A DNA stretch of 64,000 nucleotides from Ganoderma boninense (taxonomy: Eukaryota; Basidiomycota; Agaricomycetes; Polyporales; Polyporaceae): contig CM035311.1 in assembly GCA_002900995.3 (NCBI GenBank), positions 2,108,001 to 2,172,000 on the forward strand. Direction: 5' to 3'. A program made the translations under genes and the position numbers. Below, piece after piece: positions 24,154-36,391 of this stretch. Numbering within the stretch: the first letter of the stretch is position 1; every line of letters starts with the position of its first letter. The notes beneath the pieces were generated by a model that did no database searches, had not been told where the DNA came from, and worked only from the letters and a program-made list of their open reading frames with translations.

Positions 24154-24530
24154 GTCTGGCAGAAGAGTTGGGTTATACGGGGATATGTCGCGAGAACGGA
24201 GAGAAACAGACAAGCAGACATGGCCGGGCGGGAGGGGCTGCTGGTGGGGTTTGTGCTCTGGGCGGGCTTGGGAGGGTGTGCGGCGTGCAAGTATGGCAGG
24301 ACGACGTGCAGAGGTGGACAGCAGGTGGCTGGGACGGGGTGAGGAAAGGCAGGAGGGAAACGGGGCGGCGGGGGGTGGACACTGGACAGGCGCCGGATGG
24401 AAAAGTGCGGCAGGGGGCGGAGGACTTGGCCCAGCCTTCTCACCGAGGCCCCATACGCTCGACCCCCTCGCACACGCCCTCGCTGCCACCCTGGATTTAT
24501 ATCCATCGAACAGATGCCCACTCGCCCAGC
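24154..24530. promoter_or_regulatory. Divergent region, BFR2 / acidic protein gene
   Basis: About 377 bp separate the two genes. It probably holds both promoters and possibly a first, short BFR2 exon. The - strand is pyrimidine-rich through 24180-24420. No other signal is clear. Confidence 0.4.
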
Positions 24531-27500
24531 ATGCCAAAAAAGACCTTTTCTCAACGTAAGTCCCCCTCTGAATCTTTTTCGCCCCTTCATCTTCGTCCCT
24601 GTTGCGCTCTCATCGCCCGACCCCGAAACCGTGGTGCGACCCTCCCTTCCTGGTCTTTCGTCTCGCTTGACGCCTCGTGTGCCGCCCCCTTCCCCCTCGC
24701 CGCTCTGTTATTCCGCCGACATTCTTTTCGGTACCTTCTACCATTCCCCTGCCCTCGTTGCTTGCTGATCAACCTTGGGACCATTCATACTCAACATCCA
24801 CCCTTCATCCCTATACAGATCCCCAGAAAAAGCAGGTTTCTCCAATGCCGCGTCCTCATGCCAATACCGCACACCACGCTATATCAAGCGTCCTCATCCA
24901 CCGCAGTCCCCTCCAGGACGACGACGACTTAGACATCGACGACATCTGCCCTGTTTGCGAGAGCGAGTGCACGTGCCGCAAAAAACCATCCGTCCCCTCC
25001 ACCTCCTCCGCGCCGACGCCTACCGCGTCCTCTTCGATTTCTTCAGCTCTTTCAAACGCCCATCCCCCACCTACCGCCGGAAAACGGCCTCTCAAGATCA
25101 AGCTCACCTTACCCCCAAATCTCAAGTCTCGCAAGCCGCCCGAGACTCATTCTTCCGCCGATCCAGACGCTCGTCTCGGGACCGCCGCCCAGACCGCCGG
25201 TCCGTCCTCCAGGAACGCCTCGTCTGCCCCCAAGCGGCGGGGTCGTCCTCCCAAAGCTCTTGCGGTCAAACAAAATGCAAAGAAGAAGGCCTCCGCCGAC
25301 GACATGGAATACAAGGCCAGAGTCACGACAGGAACCTCTGCCGCCGTCCACAAAGTTCCGGTGGCGAGTACGTCGTCTGCCGATCTTAGCGACAGTACGC
25401 TCTCGGATTTCCCTACCTTCGTCCCTGCTGCGAGCGAGTCGACCCACTCCAGCTCATCCGAATCGTCCGACTCTTCGATCGACTCGGACTCAGAGGATGA
25501 CCGTTTCATCTTACGCAACGACAACGAGCGACACTCCACTAAGCTTTTACCGAGCCATGTGGGTCACAAGAAGCGCGAGAGGATTGGTGGCAACAGGTGG
25601 GAGATCAAGCCTCGCAAGAAGTCCGTAGGTGCAGGGGAGGAGGAAGAGGAGGAGAGTTCGACTGAGAGTGAACAGTCCTCCGACGATTCCTCGGAGGATG
25701 GTGACGACGAGAACGAGGAAGATGAGGACGAAGCGGATGTCGAGGCGGACGTCGAGGGGGCAGGGTCGCAGGCGGGCGTGAATGTGGATTTAGACGACGA
25801 AGACGAAGTGAGGAATGGCCGCATTGGAATATCCTTCCCAGGCAACGGCTGGAGTGACGACGAGGAATCCTCGTTCGACGCTGACGTCTTTTTCGCGAAC
25901 CTGGATTCCGATTCTGGCGGGTCCTCTCCAGAGACATACTTCGCAGCCTTGCGTCCCTCCGTGCATGCGGGAGACCGCGAGCCTGCAGGCACGTTTTCGG
26001 CCGACGAAGAGGATGCTTTGCTACTCATGGATATTGACTCGTCTGTACAGCTTCGCCGAGGACACGGCGAGTTCGAGATTGGGGTTGATCTCGATAACTT
26101 GGCCTTCGGATGGGACGGACAGCTCCTTTCCTCTCATGCACGCGACGGATCTAACGACGGGTTAGGACTTTCGTTGAGCCTTGACACTGCTGACGAGGAT
26201 GAAGAGATGGCTTACGCCTCTGGTTCGGAAGTTACGGTTTCCTGGGAGGATTCGGGTACAGGAATCGTCATATTGCAAGAGAGTGACGGCGATACCACCG
26301 AGGATGAGCTCGTCGACTCCGATGGCCTACCCAATCCTCGTGCCATGATGCTGTTCAAATGGCCAAGCACAATCTCTGCCATCAACCCCCTGTCGACGCT
26401 GAGCCCATCCTCGTTCTCCGATCCGCCGCTAGATGCAACTCCAAGCACCCGTATCGCGCTTGCATCAATTTCTGCTCAACGCCGCTCGCCCCCGCCTACT
26501 CCTAGCCCCGCCGATATACTCGCTGGCCGAATTTGTATGGATGATCTAGAGGACATCGAAATGGAGAGATTGGACAAGCAGAGGTGCACTCCAAGAAGGC
26601 GACGAGGAAGCGGCGTGCCTGTCATGGGAGAGTTCATTGTCGAGGATGGCCTGGCAGCAAGGAAGACGGCGGTCGTCGCTGCTGGATATGAAGTTCCCAG
26701 CTTCTATCGACGACCAGTACGTGTGCCAAAGCCCGAAACTTTGGAAGAAATTACAGCAGTGGAGGTGCGTCGTTTTGTGTTTATATATGCGTTCATATAC
26801 GCTAACGTATGATCGTATTTGTCTCACAGGATACCGACATCTCTGTTGTAGTGCCTCTGCCGATCGCTCACTCTTCAGAAGCCAACCCTCTCGAGCCATG
26901 TCAGCAGTCATACGTTTCGGACAGCACGACAGAAGCCATAGACCTCGACGACGTGCTCGACTCCTCTTTCCTCGACACCGATCCCTCCGGTCAAGAATAC
27001 CAGACCGATATTCCAGACTCTCAGTTCCCATCCAGCCCAATGAAGCCTAGTGCCAGTCCTCACTTGCAGAATCTCTCGAGGTGGGACCGCATCCCCATGG
27101 CAACGTTTCGCCGTACCCGGGAAAGCGCGACCGCTTCCGGTGTAGACGGAGCTGCTTCAGACACTGGCCTCAACGCTCTTCAGTATCACGGTGGCATCGG
27201 CTCTATGGTGGGCGGGATGTCTTTATTCACCCCTCCGCGTCCACTCGGGCTGGACAAGATGTCTCGTGCGTCGGCGCGCAAGAAGAAAGGGCGGCATTCA
27301 TACAACTCGTCGCCGACCCTCCTGCCTTCCCGCGAGTTCGTGCTTGGCTCTCCGTTCGCGCCCACCGCTGGTCCCTCTCACCAAGGGTACACAAACAAAA
27401 CCAAGAAGGAGTTGAAGAAGGAGAAGGCGATGATGAAAAGGAAAATGACCACCAAGACGTCGCAGTACCGGTCCCATCAACCACATCGCACCCACCACCA

Positions 27501-27597
27501 TCACCACCCGAACCACAAAAGCAGGGCTACGAACGCGGTGCAAAGGACGGGCTTCTCGTCTGGCGCGAGTTCGTCCATCCCTTCCCTCACTCTATAA
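24531..27597 (+). CDS. Large acidic, disordered protein of unknown function
   Basis: Three exons are likely: 24531-24555 (MPKKTFSQ), 24819-26764 and 26830-27597. They give 912 residues, with a long first intron of 263 nt. Near residue 50 there is a possible zinc site, DICPVCESECTCRKK, after a Asp-rich DDDDLDIDD. Basic AT-hook-like KRRGRPPK lies near residue 145. Residues 230-400 are runs of Ser/Asp/Glu (nuclear acidic type). The middle has conserved-looking hydrophobic-acidic blocks such as FEIGVDLDNLAFGWDGQLL and a repeated VTVSWEDSGTGIV. A Lys-rich KTKKELKKEKAMMKRK and a His run close the C-terminus. The composition suggests a nuclear chromatin or transcription regulator, but I do not recognise a family. 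The start could instead be the ATG at 24845 inside exon 2. Confidence 0.7.
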
Positions 27598-28274
27598 TCG
27601 ATTATTCCCTCGCCAAGGCGAAGAACCACTATCACCCCCATACGTTAGCCAAGATCCACTCCTCCCATCTCCACTATTTTCGCAAACCTATCGACAGCAT
27701 ATGTTTCTTGTCCCAGTCCCACGCAACCTCGACGCATCGACGCATCGGCGCATTAACTTAACGTATGACTAAAGGCATTGATGCCTTGTGTATTGCTTTG
27801 TTCGGTGTGACCTTGTGCTGATAGCTACGATCCATTCTCCTTCATTCGTCCAGTCGTCGTTCAATTTCCGTGCAAAGCCTCCTCAGTTTCAAGTCGTGAC
27901 GCCGCTGCTGTCTTCCCTGATCTCCCATTCCAAGTCTCGTTACTGCATGTCTTTTCATGATCATTCATCATCGACTGTTATCGTCTTGGGCCAACGGCCG
28001 CGAGGAAGGGTTCCAGTATAGCACGCACAATGTATATAGTGTGTACGAGGAATACCATGAACATACTTATGGCTCGTTGCATGTTTGAGTTGAGTGTGTT
28101 AGAGGGCGCGCAGGTCGGGTTGGATCACGTGCCTGAACTTGGCGCGAAAGTGATGGTCGTGCACGCCCCGACGCCTGCCTCAGCCTCCGTCTTTCTGCCC
28201 TCTCTCGTTATCTCCTCAACAATCTCGTACGCCCCTCGCTACCATACACACGCCATACGCTCGGCGCACGCTTC
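27598..28274. other. Intergenic region, no gene seen
   Basis: The 677 bp between the acidic protein stop and the Rho3 start hold the 3' flank and the Rho3 promoter. Short open frames are unsupported. Pyrimidine-rich patches occur just before the ATG at 28275. Confidence 0.45.
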
Positions 28275-29450
28275 ATGGCCAAGTACAAGAAGACGGGAAT
28301 CGCGCCACCATTTGGCCGCCAACGAGCTGTATGTCTCCGCCTCTCGCATCCCCTCCCGAAATTCAGTCCATCGTCTCCCTTCCAGGTCCAGCGGAAGGTG
28401 GTCGTGTGTGGTGACGGGGCATGCGGTGAGCCCTCCCCACCCTGGTGGTGTCTGCAATGAAGGGACTGATGAATGAAGGGTTCCAGGCAAAACGTCCCTC
28501 CTTAATGTCTTCACTCGTGGATGGTTCTCCGCCGTCTAGTGAGTCTTTCCCCCTTAATTTTGTTGACAGCTGCATGAGCAGATACTTCTCGTGCCAGCGA
28601 GCCCACTGTATTTGAGAACTATGTTCACGACTTGTACGTCGATGATCAACTGGTTGAACTGAGCTTATGGGACACAGCCGGTATGTGTACATTCATGGTG
28701 CCTTGCTAGTCCCCCGCATTGCGTATCGATTCAAATTTGTTCTCACATGATACAGGTCAAGAAGAATTCGACCGGCTGCGTTCGTTAAGCTACGCAGAAA
28801 CACATGTCATCATGTTATGTTTCTCAGTACGTGCACATGGTTTGGATGTCCTTTCCTACAACGCAGGCAATAGCTGAGTCTTACTGGTCAGGTTGACAAC
28901 CCTACATCGTTGGAGAACGTTGAAGGCAAGGTATGTCAATGGAAAGCTTCTCCTTGCGCCGAACTGTCAACGGATATAGTGGATTCCGGAGATACTCGAG
29001 TATTGTCCTGGAGTAAAGGTATGTGTTTTTGTTCCCTGACAGTCCATTCAATCAGCTCATGGAGGTCTAGCTTGTCCTCGTCGGTATGAAACCTTCAAAC
29101 TGAAAACTTTTAAGAACATCCTCACATTTTACCCCCGTGACAGCCCTCAAATGTGACCTGCGGGAGGATCAAGAAACCCAGGCACGGTTGGCACGCTACA
29201 ATATGCACACGGTGCAATATGAGGAGGGCCTTACCGTCGCCCGCCGCATACGAGCGTCCAGGTATTTGGGTACGCATCTGTGGCTGCATTATATACCGCG
29301 TTGTCATTGACCCCGAGGACAGAATGTAGTGCGAAGCACAATCGTGGTGTCAATGAGGTCTTTCATGAATCTGCGAGGGTGTCTCTCAGTACACGCGCCA
29401 AAGGCTCTGGAAGCTATGGTAGCGGACGGAGTGGCTGCGTCATTGGATAG
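28275..29450 (+). CDS. RHO3: Rho-family small GTPase, Rho3-type
   Basis: GTP-binding switch for polarised growth and exocytosis at the plasma membrane. Ten exons (28275-28328, 28386-28425, 28487-28538, 28598-28680, 28756-28826, 28892-28930, 28980-29018, 29071-29083, 29144-29269, 29323-29450) give 214 residues. Motifs in order are P-loop GDGACGKTSLL, switch [13 protein letters not shown], switch [21 protein letters not shown] (the A-L-K-C-D variant of NKxD typical of Rho3), and [12 protein letters not shown]. The Rho insert contains [20 protein letters not shown]. The N-terminal extension [18 protein letters not shown] precedes the G domain, as in Rho3s. A 13-nt exon encodes LVLV. The C-terminal box is CVIG: the cysteine and aliphatic residues fit prenylation, but Gly in the last place is unusual. 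Confidence 0.93.
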
Positions 29451-30255
29451 CTTGCTAACATTGTTCATGTTTCCGCCATCGTGCTTTGTTCTCTGTATCC
29501 ATGTACCCTGTGGCATCCCCATACTGCTACGTACTCCTGAATACACTTAATGCTATATCCACGCAGTAATTACATCACCCTGCCATCATCTACGATTTAC
29601 AATCCTATTGTGTTATGCCTGACCACTTCAATGGACCAGGTCCTTGCCAGGTCTGTATTTCAGTATTTGACAGTCCATGTAAGCGGTACCATGATCAAAA
29701 CGCGTGCATACTATATTCAGAAAACTAATCAAAAGGACCCCTGGCATGCCGGCATGCATGTAAACGGGCTGTTGGTTTACATCTCTCCGACCATCCAATT
29801 GGTGTTCTGCTCAACTTACTGAAGGGACGGGCGCATAAAGCGCACTCCTAGTCACTGTGGTGAGTAAGTATTGGGTCCTTCACAAGAGTGGGATGACAGG
29901 ACAGCGCGAGGGCGGGCTTTAGCCCCCCGCAGCGTTTTTTTTTACTCGAGTCCGGGTCTCAGACCTCAGACCTCAGGCCTCAGAGCTCAATGCGCGTCGT
30001 CGAGTTCAGAGATATATTCCCCTTGATATTGGGTGGTGGCCAGGCCTGCTCCGAGGGGCTATATACCCGTACCTATAGATTGTACAGAACCTTGTGGTTT
30101 GCGTACGCTTACCTCACGCGACTACGAGATGAGAGGGTCGAAGTTCCGAGGCTAAGGTCGATGACAGAAAACATAAGATGACATTAACGAACGCTACAGG
30201 TGTGTGCACGAATTATGGAGGTCGGAAATATACAGGTATACCGAGAACAGCCCCA
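29451..30255. other. Convergent intergenic region with a short CCTCAGA repeat
   Basis: The 805 bp between the stops of RHO3 (+) and the clathrin gene (-) contain no supported gene. At 29957-29990 four degenerate copies of CCTCAGA/CTCAGAC lie in tandem, just after a run of nine T at about 29935-29943. They may belong to the 3' ends of the flanking genes or be a microsatellite remnant. Confidence 0.5.
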
Positions 30256-33200
30256 TCAGAATCCACCAAAGCCCGTCATTGCAGGAGGAATACCAAAGCC
30301 GGTACCGTTGGGCATCAGACCAGGAGGAGGCCCTTGTGCTGGGAAGCCGTTCCCTTGTGTCAGCATCAGCCTACCACCAAATCCTGGCTCGATGAGGGGC
30401 CGTTCAGCCTCCTGCTGCTCCTTTTCGCTCTCTTTCTTCGACCGCTCCTTGACCTCCTTCTCCAATGCAGCGAGCTTTTCGACCATCGAGCGCGTGCGCT
30501 GGATCTTGTAAGGCATGTAGAAATCGTTGAGACCATGTTGCCAGGACAACTCTTCTACGACATCCGCACGCAAGAGGTCGAAGCAGCAGAACAGAGTTGC
30601 AGCAAAGCATTCCTTGTTCCCAATGTCGACGAAGTACGAGAGAATGTCTTCCGCGATTTCGGAAGAGTTAGAAGCAGCCGCGGTGACGATCGCATCCCTG
30701 TAAAGCTTGTCCTGCTTGGACAACGTGATCGACTCTTCCCACTTGCTCTTTTTCTGGGAAGGGAAAATGAGCCGAGTCTGTGTTCCTAAACCATATAGTA
30801 TTACCTTGTAGAGATGAGCAGCCAGTCGTCGGAACTCGAGGAGTTCGTGGGTCTCCAGTTCACGAAGCAGTTTGGTGCTGTTGAAGTTGTCGAAGCTGTC
30901 GATCGAATCCCGCAACGTCTTATAGTCTTCCTCTTCGATGAGCATCTTGTTATACGCATCGTTCACCGCTTCAAGGTTGAGCTGCATTGGATACAGTCAG
31001 CATATGTTGTCGGTCCTTAGGGTGAGAGACGCACATGTTGCACGGCGATGAGGTACGAGCGGACGAGAGGAATGTGATCAATCTGCTCGAACATGCGAAC
31101 AACGCGCGAATGGTCAATCCGAGGAATCATGACCGAAAGTAGGTCCGTGAGCAGTGTGGGCTGCTCCTGAAGGTAGAACGAAAGCGCCTTGTAGTAGCTA
31201 TTACTCCAGCATTAGTCTCTGCGTCTTTTCTTAAGCTCTTCGACCTCGGACTTACATTTCGACATTTGCAACTCGCACAATGACGTCCTTGAATTGGTTA
31301 TGTTCCCATGCATCCGCAGACCGCTCGATCATAGCAAGAGCAGCGTTGTCCTATGAATCTCATCAGGACACATACATCATACAGGAACAAAAGAAACTCA
31401 CAAACTCGTCGTACTTGACATAGAGGAAAACAAGCTCGGGCCAGAGGTGAGCACGCTCGGCAGCCTTTATCACCTTAGGAATATTGATGCGGGAAACGAA
31501 CAGCTTCAAATGTTCCATGACTACTCCTTTGTTAGTCAATCATGACAGAACATTGCAAGATACACTCACGCTTCTCAGGCTTATACTTGCTGTACAGGAT
31601 TGCGAGCTCGGTGAATATACCCATCTGAAAGAGGTTAGGATAGCCCCAATCAAATCAAAACGACCACTCACATGTGCACGCTCTAAACTCAAACCAGCTT
31701 CAAGCAGAGATAACACTTCGTCGAAGTAGCCACGACGCTCATAAGACTGTACAAGCGCTGGGAGTTCCTCCGCATGGACGATAATGTTGAGACCACAGAT
31801 CTGCGCGAGACGGAACTCGCCCTTCTCAACACAAGCTGCGTGTACTTGTTTCCAGACCTGGGTATTGCCAGCTTTGCGGGCGCTCTCGACAGCTCCCTGG
31901 TTCTCGCCGAGGTAGATAAGCGTAGTGGCGAGACGCGCCCAGTTGGAGATGCTTGAGAACAGAATCTTGGCAGCCTGGTAGAGTTCGTCCTCGAAACACT
32001 TCTCCCCAACTTCTAGAACATCTGCAACGTTGGTCATCGCCAAGAAGTCCTCCATGTCGTGCAGGCGATCCGTCTTGGCATAAGCATATGCGAGCTCTGT
32101 GTCAATTTTGGGCTCGCGCAACGATTTGCGAGACATCTGGAGGAACCGGACGAGATCATCTGATTTCCCGGCACGACCTGCGATCTCGATGACCTCAGCG
32201 AAGTTAGAGGGATCCTCAGCCTTGATGTACGAGTCTGTAGTCTTCGTTAAACACTTCGCCCTATCCAAACTAGCTATAGACACTTACCAATGGCATCCTT
32301 GATACGGAGCCCATCGAGCTGTGCCTTCGCAAGGCGGCTCCAGACTGCAGGTTGGTTGACCTTGTTCGCGTAATCTACTCCACGATCGAGGGAGACGACG
32401 TGCTCAACGAGGACATTGATAGCCTCCGCGTGCTGTTCGTATTTCTTGTAGATGAGGAAGGCCTCTTCATAAAGACCATGTTCGATGGCAATCCTAGGGA
32501 TTTCCGCAGTGTCGTAGTTCTGAAGCTTGTCGATGTAACCGATGACCTTGCCCTTGTCCGCACGGATGGCTGTGAGCATCAAAAGGTTCTGGAGGTTCCG
32601 GTTGTCGCTGAATGGCGAGGGTTCGATGATAATCTTCTCAAGTAGCTCAATGAGTTCAAGAGGAAGGTCTGCAGTGAGGAAAGCCTTGACGGTGATGGAT
32701 ACATCATCCGGGTCAGTGCTCTCAGGCAGTGCGGTAGCCACGATCTGGTCAATGAGTTGGCGCCGATACATGTTGTCACCGCGAAGGACCTGGGCCCAAA
32801 GATCGGGCTGTCTGCGGCGAACAAGATACCGTGCTTGCTGTTTGAACATGGCGTTCTCGTTTGTGATGTGGATGAGCTCATCATCACAGAAGCCCTTGGC
32901 GTAGGCGATGTAGGCCAGATACGGGTCGCGAGCCTCACAGAACTTGCCAACCACCAAAGGCTCGTAAAGCTGAAGAAGAGATAAATGTCAAACGCCCACT
33001 CAGAAGTAAACTAGGACTAACATTGTTTTCCTTGAGGAACTGCTCAGGGTTGCTGTTCGAGTCGATGTAGATCTTGGCCAATGCGTTGTACACCGGCGGG
33101 TCTTGACTACCGGCCTGTACTCGAGCCTCGAGCCAGGGGAGGATGAGCTTCAGACGGTTCCTGGTTTCAACCTCGTGGACAAGCTCATCGATTGGGAAGT

Positions 33201-36073
33201 TGCCGGGAACCGATGTGAGGAGCGACTTGATTGTCGCTTCGTCGCAATCAACATCGAGGAGACCGCCGATGACCTGCGGTGTGCGAACGGAGTTGACACG
33301 AGTCACATAAACCTCGATAAAGTTGGTGAGGCCGCGTTGATAGAGGTAGAGAACGAGGTCGTGGACGAAGTCGAAACGATCGCATACGATGATGAGAGGG
33401 AGCTGGTCCGAGAGCTTGGCCTCCTTGAGGAAGTTCTTAACCTTCTCGGGATTATAGTGATTGCTCTCCCTGCAGATACGCTCGACCTCGCGTATTTGAC
33501 CAGTTCGCGTGGCGGCTTGAATGTACTTGAAGTTGACTTCTGGGTCCGTAGACAGGTTGACGATGGAGCCGAGATAGTAGTAGAGGCCCTCGAATGTCTT
33601 GAACGACTCGAACATTTCGATCAGCTTGACGGGCCCAAGAATGTCGGAGTATTTCGTCGCGATTTGAACAACGATCTGTAGATTCTGACGGATATTGACC
33701 TTGAGCATTTCCTGCATGCATGCGAACGATTGCTCGGTTGTCAGACGACTGAAATAATCCACAAGCCACTATAGACATGTCAGATGGTGCGCAAGACTTT
33801 CATGCATGAGGAAAAGACACACATCCGTAGGGAAAGCGGTTGCGTGCACGATGACCCGCTTGATGTCTGCGATGTCTTCGTATAGCTCCAATGCCTGAAA
33901 AATGATATTAAAGGAGAGCAATGCAAGCGATACGGCCTCACGTACACGCTGCATGAGACCAGCTTTCTCGCAAAGATTTGCAACACGAGGATGGTCGAAG
34001 TGTGTCAGGATCTGGTTGACGAGGATTGCATCGGCAACCTGGGGTGCATGGAGCAAGTTCATCTCAAGGAGCCGGGTCTGCAGATGGGCTTGTTCCGGTT
34101 TGTTGTCCTTGAGCGCTTCGAGGAGGAAAGACGTCGCAGGCTGGATCATGTTCTGGGACATGAAGATGTCGACAACGCGTTCTACGTCGACCAAGGGGCC
34201 GGCTTCGTCCTTCACGAGCTGGGTCGCAAATTCGGCGCCCTTCTCAGGGTTGACGCGCATGATACTCTGAAGGAGACCAACATAGTCCGGGGTGTAACCA
34301 GTCTTCTTGGCATACAGGACGATCTTCTCGGTCTGACCTGTTTCAGCGAAGCATGCAATGACCTTGTTCGGGATATTCGCACGAAGATAAACAGAGAGCG
34401 CGAGAGTCATGTCGAATGGGCGGACAACGTCACCAAGTTGCTCACTGCAAGTGAGCTTGTTCTCCTTCAGCCACTTCTCCAGCAGCTGCTTGCGACCTTG
34501 TTGTAAGACAGGACGAGCAAGTTCCAGAGATTCAAGCTCGTTCAGCTCCCCTTTCTCGAGGAGGATTCCAAAGTACTGCAGGATAGGAGAAAGACCGCCA
34601 GGCGGTGATGGAGCCGCCTTGAATGCCTCGATGACTTGCGCAGTCCGAAGGATGCCCTGCAATGAGAGAAAATCAGAAAGACTCAAAAGTCAACAGTGTT
34701 GCCAGAACGTACGCGAGGCGAATTCGCAGCGATCTTGGCGGCCTCGCTGTACTGACCACTCTGGAACAACTGTTGGTACTGCTTGATGTAGAGGTCATCG
34801 GCACCAGGAAGGTTTGCGCGACTCGCGAGCTTGAACGCAAGCTCGGTGTTGTTAAGCGTCGTGAGGATGTAAGGAACGACAGTTTGCTCGTCCACCGAAA
34901 CGCTCAACACCTGGCCCTTCTTATTAACACCGATGATACCGTTGGAAACCTCGTGCTCCGCAGTGACGAAGATGGTCTCGCCTGAGATACGGTTCATGTA
35001 GATGCATGCGCCGGACTCGAGATCATACAGGTGAATGAAACCGTATTTCGTCACGAGATAGACGATGCCGTGTTTTTTGGAAACCTGCATCGCGACCGGG
35101 AAGTCGTTCGTCGCCTCGGGAGGGAAGTAGACGTCGACGTTCTTCTTGACGAATGGGGGGTCCGGCGCCTGGTGATCAATCTCGACGATGTGCAACTAAC
35201 ATGGGAGGAAAGAATTCGTTTCGAGCGTTATGCAGCCATCCAGAGGAGAAACATACCTTAGCACCCTGGGCTGTCCGTGCACAGAACGTAAACAGCTTCG
35301 TGGGCTTTGTACATCCATCGATCTTCAACTCGGCGAAAGCAGCTGCATGTCCTTCAATCGGCTGGCTGACACCTCGTTCCCGACTGTATAACTGGATGTT
35401 GCCCTTGACCTTGAAGGCAGCAGGGTTGGTAGTGTTTCCCGAGATACCGACTAGCACTAGCCACTTCTCATCTGATGTCGTGCGGTAGTTGATAATCTGT
35501 GCGCCGACAAGAGTTGGATGGCGGTCGAAAATCTTCTGCGGAGGGGATGTTGCGTCCGAAATTGTCCAATGGTAGACCGCTGTCTCGGTGACCATACCCA
35601 AGGTAGAGTCATTGATCCATTTCCAGAACACGATATCCTCCGCATTGACATGGGATTTAAGCTTCTGCTTGGTTTCCATGTTGAAAACCTGGAGGGTACG
35701 ACCAGCTAAAGGTAGTGTCAACAAGTGGACGTGTATGCACAAAAGGCGCACGCACACTTGAGGGCGAGTATCTTCTGGTGGGGATGCATAATGGCGGAGT
35801 CGGCGGTGATTGGTCTCCTGAGGACATTGTTGGCGTCGGCCAGGTCCACGATGACGACTTGGTTGGCTTCATTGACCTTTTCCCGGACACATATGAAGTG
35901 GTCTGATTCCAATGTGAGGGTCTAGGAGAAAGTTACGATGGAGGTGTCAAGGGGGCCGTGTGCGCAAGATTGCCACGGACGACACAGACCTGGAAAGAAA
36001 TGGAGGCCGGTTGGATACCAATGGCAGAGAGTTGGAGATGTTCACAGAACGCGATGGGCTTGGAGATATCCAT
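30256..36073 (-). CDS. CHC1: Clathrin heavy chain
   Basis: Forms the triskelion legs of clathrin coats at the plasma membrane, Golgi and endosomes. Fifteen exons give 1687 residues, the normal length: 36073-35990, 35921-35756, 35705-35257, 35195-34713, 34656-33946, 33894-33823, 33768-33022, 32969-32288, 32234-31672, 31624-31570, 31520-31402, 31350-31256, 31197-31035, 30981-30805, 30753-30256. All phases agree. The N-terminal beta-propeller starts [15 protein letters not shown] and includes [15 protein letters not shown]. The legs are a-helical CHCR repeats (for example [20 protein letters not shown]). The proximal leg and trimerisation region contain [20 protein letters not shown], and the tail ends in a Gly/Pro-rich [11 protein letters not shown]. 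Splice donors are mostly GTRNGT. No truncation or missing segment is seen. Confidence 0.97.
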
Positions 36074-36391
36074 GATTAGGGTCGGGTCGTAAGAGAAGGC
36101 AGGGTGAGGAACCCGTCGCAGATCTGTCCTGCAGCGGGCGGTGGGTTGTGCAAGGAGGGGGAACGGGTCGAGGTCGAAAAGCAGGCGCAGAGGGCCGCCT
36201 CGCACACGCACAAAGTCGACGTGTGTCCCTTCCCTATTTGGGTCTCGACTGCGCCTCACGCGCGTCTCGCTCTCCTTGCCCAGCCTTGCCAACTTGAACT
36301 TCACGCGCAAGCCCCTCCCATGGCCAGACACACAGTCCACTCTCATCCATTAGACGTGTATTACTGCATTATCCATGTCTTCTCTATGTCT
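36074..36391. other. Intergenic region upstream of clathrin heavy chain
   Basis: Here are 318 bp between the clathrin start (36073, -) and the stop of the PQ-loop gene (36392, -). It is presumed to hold the clathrin promoter. No gene is seen. Confidence 0.45.

Noticed and set aside
24531..27597. Naming the acidic protein as an Ifh1-type ribosomal-gene regulator
   Set aside because: Only general features (acidic runs, short nuclear-type blocks) agree; no specific domain could be seen.
28030..28476. 149-codon + frame overlapping the first exons of RHO3
   Set aside because: A shadow in another frame; the Rho3 exons with P-loop and switch motifs explain the region.
29957..29990. CRISPR-like or regulatory array of CCTCAGA repeats
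   Set aside because: Units are 7-8 bp, degenerate and without spacers; a small tandem repeat is enough.
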